From Prolixibacter denitrificans (lineage in GTDB: Bacteria > Bacteroidota > Bacteroidia > Bacteroidales > Prolixibacteraceae): a stretch of DNA of 64,000 bases. This document shows positions 17,406-26,536 of this stretch, piece after piece. The notes below the pieces were generated by a model that saw nothing but the letters and a program-made list of their open reading frames with translations, had not been told where the DNA came from and did not search any database. Numbering within the stretch: position 1 is the first letter of the stretch; the number at the start of each line of letters is the position of its first letter. Location: contig NZ_PYGC01000004.1 of the NCBI RefSeq assembly GCF_003014495.1, positions 1 to 64,000 on the forward strand, written 5' to 3'. A program made the position numbers and the translations under genes.

Positions 17406-18497
17406 ATGGCAACAAAACAACAATCCGGATTCAGGTATTACTACCACATTTTAGGATGGATCCTTTACTTCGGGCTCAACTACATGTTGTTCAATACCTA
17501 CTTTATTCGCTTCAACTTACCACTTCAACTGGTGATGTGGGTCGCAGTGTTCATCATTTTTTATGTGAACTATCTGGTTCTGATTCCTTTTTTCCTGTTT
17601 AAAAAGCGATACGTTCTCTATTTGGCTTTTCTGGTAATCATTACGGGAATTATACTGACCCTCACCTACACCATTAAGATGGATATGATGCCTCCGCCAA
17701 ACTTTGGAGATCGATTGCATCAAATGCCGTTTCATTCACCCGATATCACCTTTGGTGAACACAGGGAACCTCCGGGCGGTCCCAGAATGCGCGGCATCTA
17801 TCTCGACCTGTACAACATGTTGATGTTCATCATGGCAGCCATCGGTATTCGCTTTTTCGAGTTTTGGTCGACAGAAGAGAAACACAAAGCGGAACAGGAA
17901 CGGGCACAGGCTAAAACAGAATTGTCATTGTTGAAACAACAGGTGAATCCGCATTTTCTGTTCAATTCTCTGAACAGCATTTATTCGCTGGCCTACCGGA
18001 AATCGGACCTGACGGCTGAGTCTATCCTCAAGCTTTCGGATACACTGCGCTACATGCTGTATGACGCAGAAAAACACCAGATTTCGCTGAAAAATGAACT
18101 GGAGCATATTCGGAACTATATCGAATTGCAAAAACTGAGGCTGACTGATTTGACCGATGTTCAGATGAATATTCAAGGCATCGTCAATAACAAACAAATT
18201 GAACCACTGCTATTTATACCTTTTGTCGAAAACGCTTTCAAGTTTGGTGCCGACGGTATTCACGAATCATTTATCCATATTTTCTTCGATATACACAACG
18301 ATTCCATCGAATTCCGCATCATAAATAAAGTGGTGAACGAACATCCCAACGAAAGATATAAGGGGACTTCAGGCATTGGACTAAATAACACACGAAGACG
18401 TCTCGAGATTTTGTATCCGGAAGCACACATGCTGAAAACGGAGAAAAAGGACGGGCTTTTTGAAGTACAACTGATACTCGACCTGAACAAAAGTTAA
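17406..18497 (+). CDS. LytS-type membrane sensor histidine kinase
   Basis: A 363-residue inner-membrane histidine kinase. Four hydrophobic segments fill residues 12-150, followed by a short coiled linker rich in Glu/Lys. The His_kinase domain reads LLKQQVNPHFLFNSLNSIYS around residue 174, with the phospho-accepting His in NPHFLFN. The ATP domain has FIPFVENAFKFG around 262 and GTSGIGLNNTRRRLEILYP around 315. There is no periplasmic sensor domain of any size, only a loop with His, Pro and Met residues (about residues 95-128: DMMPPPNF, HQMPFHSP and others), which could bind a metal or ligand; that is speculation. It pairs with the LytTR regulator 90 bases downstream. Confidence 0.9.
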   Translation: MATKQQSGFRYYYHILGWILYFGLNYMLFNTYFIRFNLPLQLVMWVAVFIIFYVNYLVLIPFFLFKKRYVLYLAFLVIITGIILTLTYTIKMDMMPPPNFGDRLHQMPFHSPDITFGEHREPPGGPRMRGIYLDLYNMLMFIMAAIGIRFFEFWSTEEKHKAEQERAQAKTELSLLKQQVNPHFLFNSLNSIYSLAYRKSDLTAESILKLSDTLRYMLYDAEKHQISLKNELEHIRNYIELQKLRLTDLTDVQMNIQGIVNNKQIEPLLFIPFVENAFKFGADGIHESFIHIFFDIHNDSIEFRIINKVVNEHPNERYKGTSGIGLNNTRRRLEILYPEAHMLKTEKKDGLFEVQLILDLNKS

Positions 18498-18587
18498 GTC
18501 GTTGCGACAAAAACGAAACATCGCCCACTGCTAAAATATTCCGGCAACCGGAAAATTAAGCTGAAAGTTAAAGTAAAACATTAGCAC

Positions 18588-19316
18588 ATGAATTGTTTGG
18601 CAATCGACGACGAACCGCTGGCCCTGAATATTATTGAAGACTACGCCAACAAGGTTCCGTACCTGAATCTAATCGACAAATGCACCAATGCTTTCGATGC
18701 GCTGAACATTATGCAGCAGCAAAAAATCGACTTGATTTTTCTGGACATTGAAATGCCGCACCTGAGTGGTATCGATTTCCTGCAAAGTATTGAAAAGCGG
18801 CCTTACATTATTTTCACCACAGCCTACCCCGATTACGCCGTTAAGGGGTTTGAGCTAAATGCAGCTGACTACCTGTTGAAGCCGATCGAATTCAATCGCT
18901 TTTTGAAAGCTGTCAACAAAGTATATGGATTATATAACCTGCAACGGGAAGATGCAGTTAGTGTAGCTCCCTCTCCTCACAGAGAAAATACCGGGACGCC
19001 CGATTACTTACTGATCAAAGTGGAATATGCCACTGTGAAAGTGGAATTCAACTCGATTTTCTATATCGAAGGGTTGAAGGATTACGTGAAAATTCATACC
19101 GGCAACAAACCGCTGCTGACCAAAAGCACGATGAAAAACCTCGAAGAAAAATTGCCTTCGAATATGTTTACCCGCGTTCACAAATCGTTTGTTGTCAATT
19201 TGTCGCAAATTGAGTCTATCGAAAATAACCGCATTCTCATCAACGGAAGACGCATCCCGATAGGAAGCCAGTACAAAAACTCTTTCTTCGAACTAGTCGA
19301 CCGGTTCCGGTTGTGA
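18588..19316 (+). CDS. LytTR-family response regulator
   Basis: A 242-residue regulator. The receiver domain starts CLAIDDEPLALNIIEDY with the acidic pair at residues 7-8, and carries the phosphorylation Asp in LIFLDIEMPHLSG around residue 54. The C-terminal LytTR DNA-binding domain (about 140-242) contains YIEGLKDYVKIHT and FTRVHKSFVVNLSQIESIE. It follows the sensor kinase gene and ends next to the convergent outer-membrane barrel gene. LytTR proteins bind two direct repeats about 21 bp apart; such a pair is present at 22114-22147 between the DUF4270 and Kelch genes. That makes those genes candidate targets (inference). Confidence 0.9.
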   Translation: MNCLAIDDEPLALNIIEDYANKVPYLNLIDKCTNAFDALNIMQQQKIDLIFLDIEMPHLSGIDFLQSIEKRPYIIFTTAYPDYAVKGFELNAADYLLKPIEFNRFLKAVNKVYGLYNLQREDAVSVAPSPHRENTGTPDYLLIKVEYATVKVEFNSIFYIEGLKDYVKIHTGNKPLLTKSTMKNLEEKLPSNMFTRVHKSFVVNLSQIESIENNRILINGRRIPIGSQYKNSFFELVDRFRL

Positions 19317-20555
19317 TTAGTTGTATTTCCGTTTCTGGAACCAAACATCGTTCAGGGTAAAGTTGAAGTGAATTTTCATGTAGCGCTCCCTGATGAGATT
19401 GTTGTTGGTTGTTCCCGTTTGTCCGCCTTCCAGCGAAATATTGAGCATACTGCGATTGTTCCTCAACGGGATACCAATTCCGAACGTCATTCCCATCGAA
19501 TTGATGGGTTGATTATCGATAATCATATAAGAGCCGGTGTAAAATCCGCCCAGTCGGTAATGCATCTTTTTGAACCCCCGATCGATCAAACTCGTTCGAG
19601 GCGTGTAATCGAGTCCAAGCGAATATCTGGAATTGTCCTGTGTACGAATATCCGAATTGTTAAACGACGCCGAAGACCACTTACTCAGGGTATAATCCAA
19701 CGCTACTGAAAAACGGTAACCTCGCTGGAATGACAGCCCAACTCCGTACTGCCCGGGCATCAAATATTTCTGGTCTGTACTGTAAGTCAAAGGATAAGTT
19801 GTGCTATTATACACCAGGGTCAAATTATAAGACGCAACCAAATTCACTTCCGGACCGTAGGTCAATCCCAGGCTGTACCTGTTTTTTCCTTTTTCGATGG
19901 CGTATTGCAAACCAAAGTCAGCATAGAGATTCCGGATATACTTTTTCGTGGTAACGGTATAATCTGACAGTGACAAGTTATCACTTCCAGTTTCCACCTG
20001 GTTAATCGAGCCAAACAAAAAGGAGGTATTCACGCCAATGGAAAGATTCTTCGTTAAATGAAAAGCATTGGCAATGTAGAATTTATTAATTCCTCCGCTA
20101 CCGGTAAAATTACGGTTGTAGGTAGTTCTCGTTCCCTCAATTGTACCCTGGGTATCGATGGTATAACCGACACTGCTGTACGGAATAATTCCCAACGATG
20201 AAGCCCACCATGAATTTACGCGAAACCCAAACGCAATATAATTGAAGTTTCCATCGATCCGATCCTGGTTCGAGCCGGAGGAATTATAATTGGTATACTT
20301 CATAAACGCTCCAAACTCGTACAAAAACGACAAACTGTCAATTCCGGAATAAGAAGCGGGGTTTAGACTGTTCAAAAAAGTTCCCGAAGGAAGGGCAATC
20401 CCCGCTCCGCCCATAGCCTGATTTGTTCCAAATCCGGGAGCCTCAATGGTACCGGCCCCGAACATGGAATAGGGCGAAGAGGTGATTTGCCCGTTTGCAC
20501 TAATAGTAAAGAGTGTAAGTATGAGAGAAATTAGTATATGATTCTTCAGCTTCAT
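19317..20555 (-). CDS. Outer-membrane beta-barrel protein
   Basis: A 412-residue protein with a signal peptide (residues 1-22, ending ANGQ) followed by ITSSPYSMFGAGTIEAPGFG and QAMGGAGIALPSGTFLNSLN. That pattern is common in a family of Bacteroidota outer-membrane barrels. The rest alternates polar and hydrophobic residues in strands ending in aromatic residues, and the last residues (FNFTLNDVWFQKRKYN) fit a closing barrel strand. It is 13 bp downstream of the DUF4270 gene, so the two are almost certainly co-transcribed. Its function is unknown; secretion- or motility-linked barrels of similar type exist, but nothing specific shows that here. The gene abuts the convergent regulator gene with no spacer. 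Confidence 0.7.
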   Translation of the reverse strand: MKLKNHILISLILTLFTISANGQITSSPYSMFGAGTIEAPGFGTNQAMGGAGIALPSGTFLNSLNPASYSGIDSLSFLYEFGAFMKYTNYNSSGSNQDRIDGNFNYIAFGFRVNSWWASSLGIIPYSSVGYTIDTQGTIEGTRTTYNRNFTGSGGINKFYIANAFHLTKNLSIGVNTSFLFGSINQVETGSDNLSLSDYTVTTKKYIRNLYADFGLQYAIEKGKNRYSLGLTYGPEVNLVASYNLTLVYNSTTYPLTYSTDQKYLMPGQYGVGLSFQRGYRFSVALDYTLSKWSSASFNNSDIRTQDNSRYSLGLDYTPRTSLIDRGFKKMHYRLGGFYTGSYMIIDNQPINSMGMTFGIGIPLRNNRSMLNISLEGGQTGTTNNNLIRERYMKIHFNFTLNDVWFQKRKYN

Positions 20556-20568
20556 CCTGCGATCGTCG

Positions 20569-21963
20569 TTAGAAAGTCATGTAATATATCTTCAGTTTGG
20601 GTCCGTTTTCTGCCTTCTGGTCGGCCTGAATAACCAATCCATCGAGTCGGTTCAGGTACTGAGTCGTCCCCCAGCTAATCAGCAATCCGTTTTCGGTGTT
20701 GTACAAACCGTCACTGAATGCATTTTGAATATAGTCGGTGATATCGACAGAGAACTTGGTGTTTTCGTTATAAAGTTCATCCGAAGAAGGGGAAAGATGC
20801 AGAGTTGTTCCGTCACTCGAAGTAAGCGTGCTGACCGGTGCATTAATTTTGTTCGTCTCAATCAAAATGAGGGAATCCGGAAGAGCCTGGGGATCATACG
20901 TATTGGCTACCGGACTAAATTCCAACTCGGCCTTCATGATAACTCCCTGTTTATTAATCAGCTGAATATCATTCAGGCTTGGAAACCTCATTTTGGTCAA
21001 TAATCCGGTTCCGCACTGCACAAACGTTTCGCCATCCGTCGAGGTGGAAGATAAGTCTTCCTTCTGGGTAACCAACGACTTTAGCAAAGTTTGGCTTCGA
21101 TCATCCTCTATCCGGTTATAGGCCGGATCGACCGATGTATACGGAAAGTCAGCGTAATAATCGTCCTGTCCGTCTCCATTAGCATTGGGCCGGTGATAAT
21201 AAACCCGCATCACCAGATTTGTCGCATCGGCTTTGAAACCATAAACCACATTGCTTTCCGTTGTATCAGGAACAATGGCAAGGCCGTGAAAGTAATTGAC
21301 TAAACTGGAACTGGAAGTCATATAATCGTCGTCGCCTTCGTTCATTCTTGTAAAGAAATCCTTACCCAACGTATCACGAATCGGAATGACCAATGAATCA
21401 CTGACTGCTGTTCTTTTTAAAAAGTGAACACTACCAAGCACTTCCGAAGAATAAGGAGTGTTTCGGTTATTATAAATTCCGTTGTCCCACTCATTGCCGT
21501 TCAAACGCTCGGCGATGGGATGAACCGTAATGGTTTGCCACCGGGTTGTGTCGCCGTAATAGTAGCCGTTGTACCGCAGAATCACGACGGTCGAATCGTA
21601 AACGTTGTCGCTGCTTTCCGAGAATGAAGTGGGAATTCCCAACTCAAAATAGGAAGTTGCCGTTACGGTGCCCAGATTCGGGTCCACGTAATGACCAATC
21701 AGTGCCGTTCCGGTATTGGAAGTATTTAGTGAATCAATTAATACGGTTGACATCTTAATTTGAAAAGTGTCAATCATCGTCAGTGTGGAACCGCCATCGA
21801 TAAATTCGCTACCCATCGTAAATTCGTTCGAGCCCACATTGCAGGCCGTCATCATCCAGCTTACGCCGGAAACCACCACAGCACGAAGCAGCCATCGAAA
21901 AATCAGATGTTCAAATTTTCGGGGAATCCCGGTTCTCTTCCTACCTTTTTCAGTCATTCGCAT
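20569..21963 (-). CDS. DUF4270 family lipoprotein
   Basis: A 464-residue secreted protein. A basic N-region precedes a hydrophobic stretch and the lipobox MMTAC, placing the lipidated Cys at residue 41. The segment TALIGHYVDPNLGTVTATSY around residue 85 is the hallmark of DUF4270. Later strands (SVDITDYIQN, LISWGTTQYLNRLDGLVIQ, GPKLKIYYMTF) fit a beta-sandwich, as in carbohydrate-binding or DNRLRE-type modules. It is the first gene of a two-gene unit with the outer-membrane barrel and is divergent from the Kelch lipoprotein gene. The shared upstream region contains the LytTR-like direct repeat. Function unknown. Confidence 0.8.
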   Translation of the reverse strand: MRMTEKGRKRTGIPRKFEHLIFRWLLRAVVVSGVSWMMTACNVGSNEFTMGSEFIDGGSTLTMIDTFQIKMSTVLIDSLNTSNTGTALIGHYVDPNLGTVTATSYFELGIPTSFSESSDNVYDSTVVILRYNGYYYGDTTRWQTITVHPIAERLNGNEWDNGIYNNRNTPYSSEVLGSVHFLKRTAVSDSLVIPIRDTLGKDFFTRMNEGDDDYMTSSSSLVNYFHGLAIVPDTTESNVVYGFKADATNLVMRVYYHRPNANGDGQDDYYADFPYTSVDPAYNRIEDDRSQTLLKSLVTQKEDLSSTSTDGETFVQCGTGLLTKMRFPSLNDIQLINKQGVIMKAELEFSPVANTYDPQALPDSLILIETNKINAPVSTLTSSDGTTLHLSPSSDELYNENTKFSVDITDYIQNAFSDGLYNTENGLLISWGTTQYLNRLDGLVIQADQKAENGPKLKIYYMTF

Positions 21964-22113
21964 ATCAAATCTTCAGGATAATCTCGCGAACAAAGCAACC
22001 GAATAAATACCGTTCGAAAAACGATAATATACGAACACACAAAATCAGAAGACAAACGGCCATTTTTCTACTATTACAGCCTCCTTCATCCCCGCAAAAC
22101 CAGTGTTTGACGT

Positions 22114-22147
22114 TTTGTCGACCAAATTCACCTTTTTGTCGAGCAAG
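22114..22147 (+). promoter_or_regulatory. Candidate LytTR-regulator binding site (direct repeat)
   Basis: Two near-identical 13-bp sequences, TTTTGTCGACCAA at 22114-22126 and TTTTGTCGAGCAA at 22135-22147, are 21 bp apart start to start, on the same face of the helix. LytTR regulators bind direct repeats with this spacing. The site is 77 bases upstream of the Kelch gene start and about 150 bases upstream of the divergent DUF4270 start. A TACTTTG sequence at about 22162, near the expected -7 position, follows. Confidence 0.5.
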
Positions 22148-22223
22148 GCCGGCTGTACATCTACTTTGTTTTTAGCCCTGCCACAACAAGGCTATGTTTG
22201 CCTTCGAATGATTAACTGATAAA

Positions 22224-23243
22224 ATGATTTCCCCGATGCGTAAGAAAAAATTCGTATGGTATTTTGCCTTCTTAGTGATTGCTTCAGGCACACTGGTTTC
22301 CTGCGGAAGCAGCAGTGATAGTGAATTAATAGGTAATTCAGTGAAGTTATCCGATTTCGAGGGTGTTTCAAGAAGTGATGCGGTTGGCTTTACGATTGGC
22401 GACCGGGGTTACGTTGGAACAGGTTACGACGGTACCGACCGTCTGACCGATTTTTGGGCGTATGACCCGGTTAAGAATACATGGATTCAATGTGCCGATT
22501 TTCCGGGCGAAGGCCGAAACGGAGCCGTTGGATTTGCTGTAGGTGATAAAGGATATGTTGGAACCGGTTATGATGGAATTGAAAAACTGAAAGACTTTTA
22601 CCAATACGATCCGTCAACCAACACCTGGACCCAGAAAGCTGATTTTCCGGGAACAGCCCGTTACGGAGCCATTGGTTTTGGCATCGATTCGTTAGGCTAT
22701 CTGGGTACCGGTTACGACGGAAACTACCTAAAAGATATGTATGCCTACAATCCGACAACCGATACCTGGAAACACGTCACCAGTGTAGGTGGAAGTAAAC
22801 GCCGGGATGCTGTGGCTTTCGTGATTAACGGAAAAGCATACGTAGGTACCGGTGTCGACAACGGCATTTACGAAGATGACTTCTGGGAATATGACCCGGC
22901 AACCGATACCTGGACGGAAAAAAACAGGTTGTCAGATGCAACGGCCCAGAGCTTCGACGACGATTACGCCATGACCGGTTCGAACCGTGTAGCATTTGCC
23001 ATTGGCGACCGTGGTTTCGTTGCCACAGGTGGTCAGGGAGTAGCCGGAACCGATATCTGGGAATACAATTCCTCTACCGACCTTTGGGAACAGATACACG
23101 ATTTTGAAGGAAGTGGCCGCACCGAAGCGGTAGGCTTTGCAATCGGTAATGTAGGTTACATTACTACTGGTCGCAGCAGTAGTTACTATTTCGATGATTT
23201 GTGGGGCATTCATCCCGATGATACATATAACGAATATGACTAA
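22224..23243 (+). CDS. Kelch-repeat lipoprotein
   Basis: A 339-residue lipoprotein with lipobox TLVSC (Cys 27). Six Kelch-type blades follow, each built as R..AVGF.IGD.GYVGTGYDG, then a linker and FW.YDP.T.TW, starting near residues 50, 98, 146, 194, 255 and 300. Together they would make a six-bladed beta-propeller exposed on the periplasmic or outer surface. ATG 22224 is used; a second ATG five codons later (MRKKKFVWYF) gives an equally good signal peptide. It overlaps the DUF4907 gene by 8 bp, implying translational coupling. The direct repeat upstream suggests control by the LytTR regulator. Ligand unknown. Confidence 0.85.
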   Translation: MISPMRKKKFVWYFAFLVIASGTLVSCGSSSDSELIGNSVKLSDFEGVSRSDAVGFTIGDRGYVGTGYDGTDRLTDFWAYDPVKNTWIQCADFPGEGRNGAVGFAVGDKGYVGTGYDGIEKLKDFYQYDPSTNTWTQKADFPGTARYGAIGFGIDSLGYLGTGYDGNYLKDMYAYNPTTDTWKHVTSVGGSKRRDAVAFVINGKAYVGTGVDNGIYEDDFWEYDPATDTWTEKNRLSDATAQSFDDDYAMTGSNRVAFAIGDRGFVATGGQGVAGTDIWEYNSSTDLWEQIHDFEGSGRTEAVGFAIGNVGYITTGRSSSYYFDDLWGIHPDDTYNEYD

Positions 23244-23604
23244 ACGCAAAACGGTCATCATTTCTGAAATACTAATTGGACTGTTAATAGGAATTCTGTT
23301 TTTTATTGGAGTGCAGAAGCATGGAGCGAAAAGAGGATTCGCTGTACAGGTTGTCCGTTACCATAACGAGTGGGGTTACCTCGTTAAGCACAACGGGCAA
23401 CCTTTCATCGAGCAAACCTATTACCCTGGTCTTTCGGGCAAAGTAGCATTCCAAAGCAAAGAAGCAGCTCAGAAAGTGGGGCAACTGGTAAAAGAAAAGC
23501 TGGAGAAAGGCAAGTTACCCTCGGTACACCTGAATGAACTGGATTCACTTCATGTTTTGCCAAAGAGTTTTCACCAGCCTCCCCCCGGTTTTAAGGCGCA
23601 ATAA
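23236..23604 (+). CDS. DUF4907 family protein
   Basis: A 122-residue protein with one N-terminal membrane segment (SEILIGLLIGILFFIGVQ, residues 9-26) and a small soluble domain. That domain contains GYLVKHNGQPFIEQTYYPGL and KEAAQKVGQLVKEKL, matching DUF4907. The longer frame starting at 23194 lies wholly inside the Kelch gene. The ATG at 23236 is preferred because it directly precedes a basic N-region (MTKRK) and gives an 8-bp overlap with the Kelch stop. The Kelch/DUF4907 pairing recurs in Bacteroidota, so the two proteins probably act together; the role is unknown. A terminator follows. Confidence 0.75.
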   Translation: MTKRKTVIISEILIGLLIGILFFIGVQKHGAKRGFAVQVVRYHNEWGYLVKHNGQPFIEQTYYPGLSGKVAFQSKEAAQKVGQLVKEKLEKGKLPSVHLNELDSLHVLPKSFHQPPPGFKAQ

Positions 23605-23644
23605 TCAATTTAGACCCTTTTATTAGCTCATATATTTCATATCG

Positions 23645-23686
23645 ATCCCGGCGGCAGTTTGTAGTAGTTCTGCCCCGGGATTTTTT
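23645..23686 (+). terminator. Rho-independent terminator after the Kelch/DUF4907 unit
   Basis: ATCCCGGCGGCAG pairs with CTGCCCCGGGAT (one bulge) around a 12-base loop and is followed by TTTTTT. Confidence 0.8.
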
Positions 23687-23782
23687 CGTTTTAGCTGATG
23701 TTACCTTGTGGAATATTTTGCAATTCATTGGGGATGGAATACTTTTAGATGATTCAAACCATCAATCATTACTCCACGACCA

Positions 23783-25411
23783 ATGGTATTTAACCGTAAA
23801 AAAGAAGAGGAAAACCTGCAACAATCGTTCGGCAAACTAAAAGACGCAACTTTTGATTTCGATTCTATCGGGAAGTATTTCAGGAAGAAGCAGCATCCTG
23901 ACGCATTCCAGATAATATCAGATAAAACCTGCGATGATTTGGATTTTGAAGAACTGTTCATGTTTCTTGATCGGACACAATCAAAAGTCGGTCAGCAATA
24001 TCTCTACAACAAACTTCGGGTCATCCCGGAAAACCATCAGGAAGTTGCCTCTCACGAAGCATTGCTCACGCGTCTCATTAACGAACCGGCATATCGGGTA
24101 GCCATACAGAAGCAACTGAAGAAACTGGACAAAAGGGAATCATATTACATTCCTGCTCTTTTTCAGGATGAACACCTGCAACCGCCCAAATGGTTTTTTC
24201 TTATCAGGATATTATCGTTCTCCAGTTTGCTGTCCCTCGTGTTAATTCCTTTCCTACCACAAATGCTGTTTTTCTGGTCTTTCATCATTCTCATCAACTT
24301 TGCCCTGCATTACCGGAATAAACGAAATCTATATGCTTATCTGGCGCCTATTCCGCAACTACTTATTATGAACAGTGTAGCACGCGAGCTATTCAAAGAC
24401 CATTCGCTGAAAAAACTGAATCCCAATCTGGCCTCTTCCATAAAAGATATCAATAAGGTCAGAAACCGGATGTCACTATTCAAACTGGAGGCTAATTTGG
24501 GAGGAGACGCAGTAGCCATATTTTGGGCATTCGTGGATATCATAAAAATCGTTTTTTTATTGGAACCGTTGTTATTGTTCGGGGTACTAAAACAACTGGA
24601 TACCAAAAGGAAACAGATAGAAGAAGTATACTCATTCATCGGTTTGACAGATACACTTATTTCTGTGGCTTCGCTCAGGCATGGATTAACACATTACTGC
24701 CAACCGGAAGTTCACGGATCGGACAAAAAAATATCGGCCCGGGAGGTATATCATCCGCTTATTCCTGAATGTGTAACCAACAACATTGAGATTAACGGAA
24801 AGTCGATTCTCCTGACCGGTTCTAACATGTCTGGTAAAACATCCTTTATTCGTACCATAGGAATCAATGCAATTACCGCCCAAACCATAAATACCTGCTT
24901 TGCCCGTCAATTCTCACTACCTAAAATGCGCGTTTTTTCCGCCATTCGAATTAGCGATGACCTGATGAATGACCGGAGTTATTACTTTCAGGAAGTGCTG
25001 ACGATTAAAGAGATGATAGATAAATCTCATAGCGAAACTCCTAATATATATTTGCTGGACGAGATTTTCAAAGGAACCAACACCATCGAACGGATTTCTG
25101 CGGGCAAGGCTATTCTTTCTTCTTTAAATCAGAACAACCACATTGTTTTTGTTTCGACCCACGATATCGAACTGGCCGATTTACTGAAAGACGAATATGA
25201 ACTATTTCACTTCAGCGAAATTGTCAACCATCAATCCATTGATTTCGATTTCAAACTAAAAGATGGAAAATTAAAAAACAGAAACGCTATCCGGATTCTT
25301 CAGATCAACGAATATCCGGATGAAATTATAAAAGAAGCAATTAAAATATCAGCCGATTTGGATAAAGCTTCGTTGCATGTCAAACCGAATCTTTCCATAT
25401 CGGGACAATAA
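23783..25411 (+). CDS. MutS-family ATPase, membrane-associated
   Basis: A 542-residue protein with a C-terminal MutS ATPase domain. Walker A is LLTGSNMSGKTSFIR around residue 346. RISDDLMNDRSYYFQEVLTI follows around 390, then Walker B YLLDEIFKGTNTIERISAGK around 423 and FVSTHDIELADLL around 458. The N-terminal half has a helical core-like region but lacks the mismatch-recognition and connector domains of true MutS. Two adjacent hydrophobic segments around residues 135-175 suggest membrane insertion. This architecture is common in Bacteroidota and its role is unknown; mismatch repair is not implied. It is followed after 12 bp by the propeller gene and is likely co-transcribed with it. Confidence 0.85.
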   Translation: MVFNRKKEEENLQQSFGKLKDATFDFDSIGKYFRKKQHPDAFQIISDKTCDDLDFEELFMFLDRTQSKVGQQYLYNKLRVIPENHQEVASHEALLTRLINEPAYRVAIQKQLKKLDKRESYYIPALFQDEHLQPPKWFFLIRILSFSSLLSLVLIPFLPQMLFFWSFIILINFALHYRNKRNLYAYLAPIPQLLIMNSVARELFKDHSLKKLNPNLASSIKDINKVRNRMSLFKLEANLGGDAVAIFWAFVDIIKIVFLLEPLLLFGVLKQLDTKRKQIEEVYSFIGLTDTLISVASLRHGLTHYCQPEVHGSDKKISAREVYHPLIPECVTNNIEINGKSILLTGSNMSGKTSFIRTIGINAITAQTINTCFARQFSLPKMRVFSAIRISDDLMNDRSYYFQEVLTIKEMIDKSHSETPNIYLLDEIFKGTNTIERISAGKAILSSLNQNNHIVFVSTHDIELADLLKDEYELFHFSEIVNHQSIDFDFKLKDGKLKNRNAIRILQINEYPDEIIKEAIKISADLDKASLHVKPNLSISGQ

Positions 25412-25423
25412 AAATTCGATAAT

Positions 25424-26425
25424 ATGAGACGTCTATTTCTAATCATGTTCCTCTTTGCAGGAATTTCAGCGTATGCGCAACCTGCCGGTCAGTATCGCAT
25501 CGTAAAAAGGATTCATGTGCCCGGAAATAGTTTCTGGGACTACCTGACTGCCGACTCACAGGGACATCTGTATGTTTCTCACGGTAACATGGTTCAAGTC
25601 ATTGACCCCAAAAACAGTAACGTTTTGGGTACCATCGAAAATCTGGACGGAGTCCATGGCATTGCCTTGGCCGAGAATCTAAACAAAGGATTTATCTCCA
25701 GCGGAAGGGATTCGATGGTCGCAATCTTTGATTTAAAGACGTTAAAGGTGATCAAAAAGGTGAAAGTCACTGGCGCCAATCCCGATGCCATTTTGTATGA
25801 TCCATTCAGCAACAAGGTATTTACCTTCAATGGAGGCAGCTCCAGTTCCACGGTAATCGATGCTGCTACTGATAAAGTGGTTGCAACCATTCCACTTCCC
25901 GGAAAACCCGAGTTTTCGGTCACCGACAAAAAAGGAAAAGTTTATGTCAACATCGAAGATAAATCGATGATAGCATGCATCGATGCGAAGGATTTAAAGC
26001 TGAAGAAAAGCTGGTCGATTGCCCCCGGAGAAGAGCCCAGCGGTCTGGCAGCCGATTTTGCTACTGGAAAATTGTTCAGTGTTTGCCATAATCATATCAT
26101 GACCGTATTTGACCTGAAAACAGAAAAAGTTGCAGAGACACTACCCATTGGCAGTGGACCAGACGGCGCCGCATTCGATGAAGGATTGCACAGAGCATAC
26201 AGTTCGAACGGAGATGGAACACTTACAGTGGTTGCCGAAGACGGAAATCATTTCAAGGTATTGGAAACGGTTCCCACCCAACGGGGAGCTCGAACCATGT
26301 GTGTGGATCAAAAAAACCACCACATTTTCTTACCGACAGCTGAATTTTATCCGTTGGCTAAAGGAGAGCGATGGCCGAAAATGAAACCGGGAACATTCAC
26401 GATTTTAGAGGTATCACCACGTTAA
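25424..26425 (+). CDS. YncE-like beta-propeller protein, secreted
   Basis: A 333-residue protein with a signal peptide (residues 1-19, ending AYAQ). A series of about seven WD40/NHL-like blades follows, visible as YVSHGNMVQVIDPKNSNVLG, DSMVAIFDLKTLKVIKKVKV and NKVFTFNGGSSSSTVIDAAT. The fold is that of the YncE/surface-antigen propellers. These proteins are periplasmic and their ligands are mostly unknown. The gene lies 12 bp after the MutS-family gene and ends at a strong bidirectional terminator. Confidence 0.82.
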   Translation: MRRLFLIMFLFAGISAYAQPAGQYRIVKRIHVPGNSFWDYLTADSQGHLYVSHGNMVQVIDPKNSNVLGTIENLDGVHGIALAENLNKGFISSGRDSMVAIFDLKTLKVIKKVKVTGANPDAILYDPFSNKVFTFNGGSSSSTVIDAATDKVVATIPLPGKPEFSVTDKKGKVYVNIEDKSMIACIDAKDLKLKKSWSIAPGEEPSGLAADFATGKLFSVCHNHIMTVFDLKTEKVAETLPIGSGPDGAAFDEGLHRAYSSNGDGTLTVVAEDGNHFKVLETVPTQRGARTMCVDQKNHHIFLPTAEFYPLAKGERWPKMKPGTFTILEVSPR

Positions 26426-26450
26426 ACGTTCAAAAAAATACATGTCGATT

Positions 26451-26481
26451 AAAAAAGTCACTCAGCCGAGTGACTTTTTTT
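26451..26481. terminator. Bidirectional terminator
   Basis: A perfect inverted repeat AAAAAAGTCACTC/GAGTGACTTTTTT has the loop AGCC. It ends the plus-strand propeller gene and the minus-strand MFS gene. Confidence 0.93.
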
Positions 26482-26536
26482 GCATAAATCGGTGGCGCGA
26501 AAATCTTCATAAGAAGTATCCCGGCCACAGCCTCCC

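Noticed and set aside
18490-18530. Second LytTR site near the end of the sensor kinase gene (TTTTTGTCG on the minus strand)
   Set aside because: The partner half is degenerate, the spacing is 20 bp and it overlaps coding sequence, so it is weaker than the site at 22114.
23194-23235. Longer N-terminus for the DUF4907 protein
   Set aside because: It lies entirely inside the Kelch gene; the ATG at 23236 fits the membrane anchor and an 8-bp overlap.
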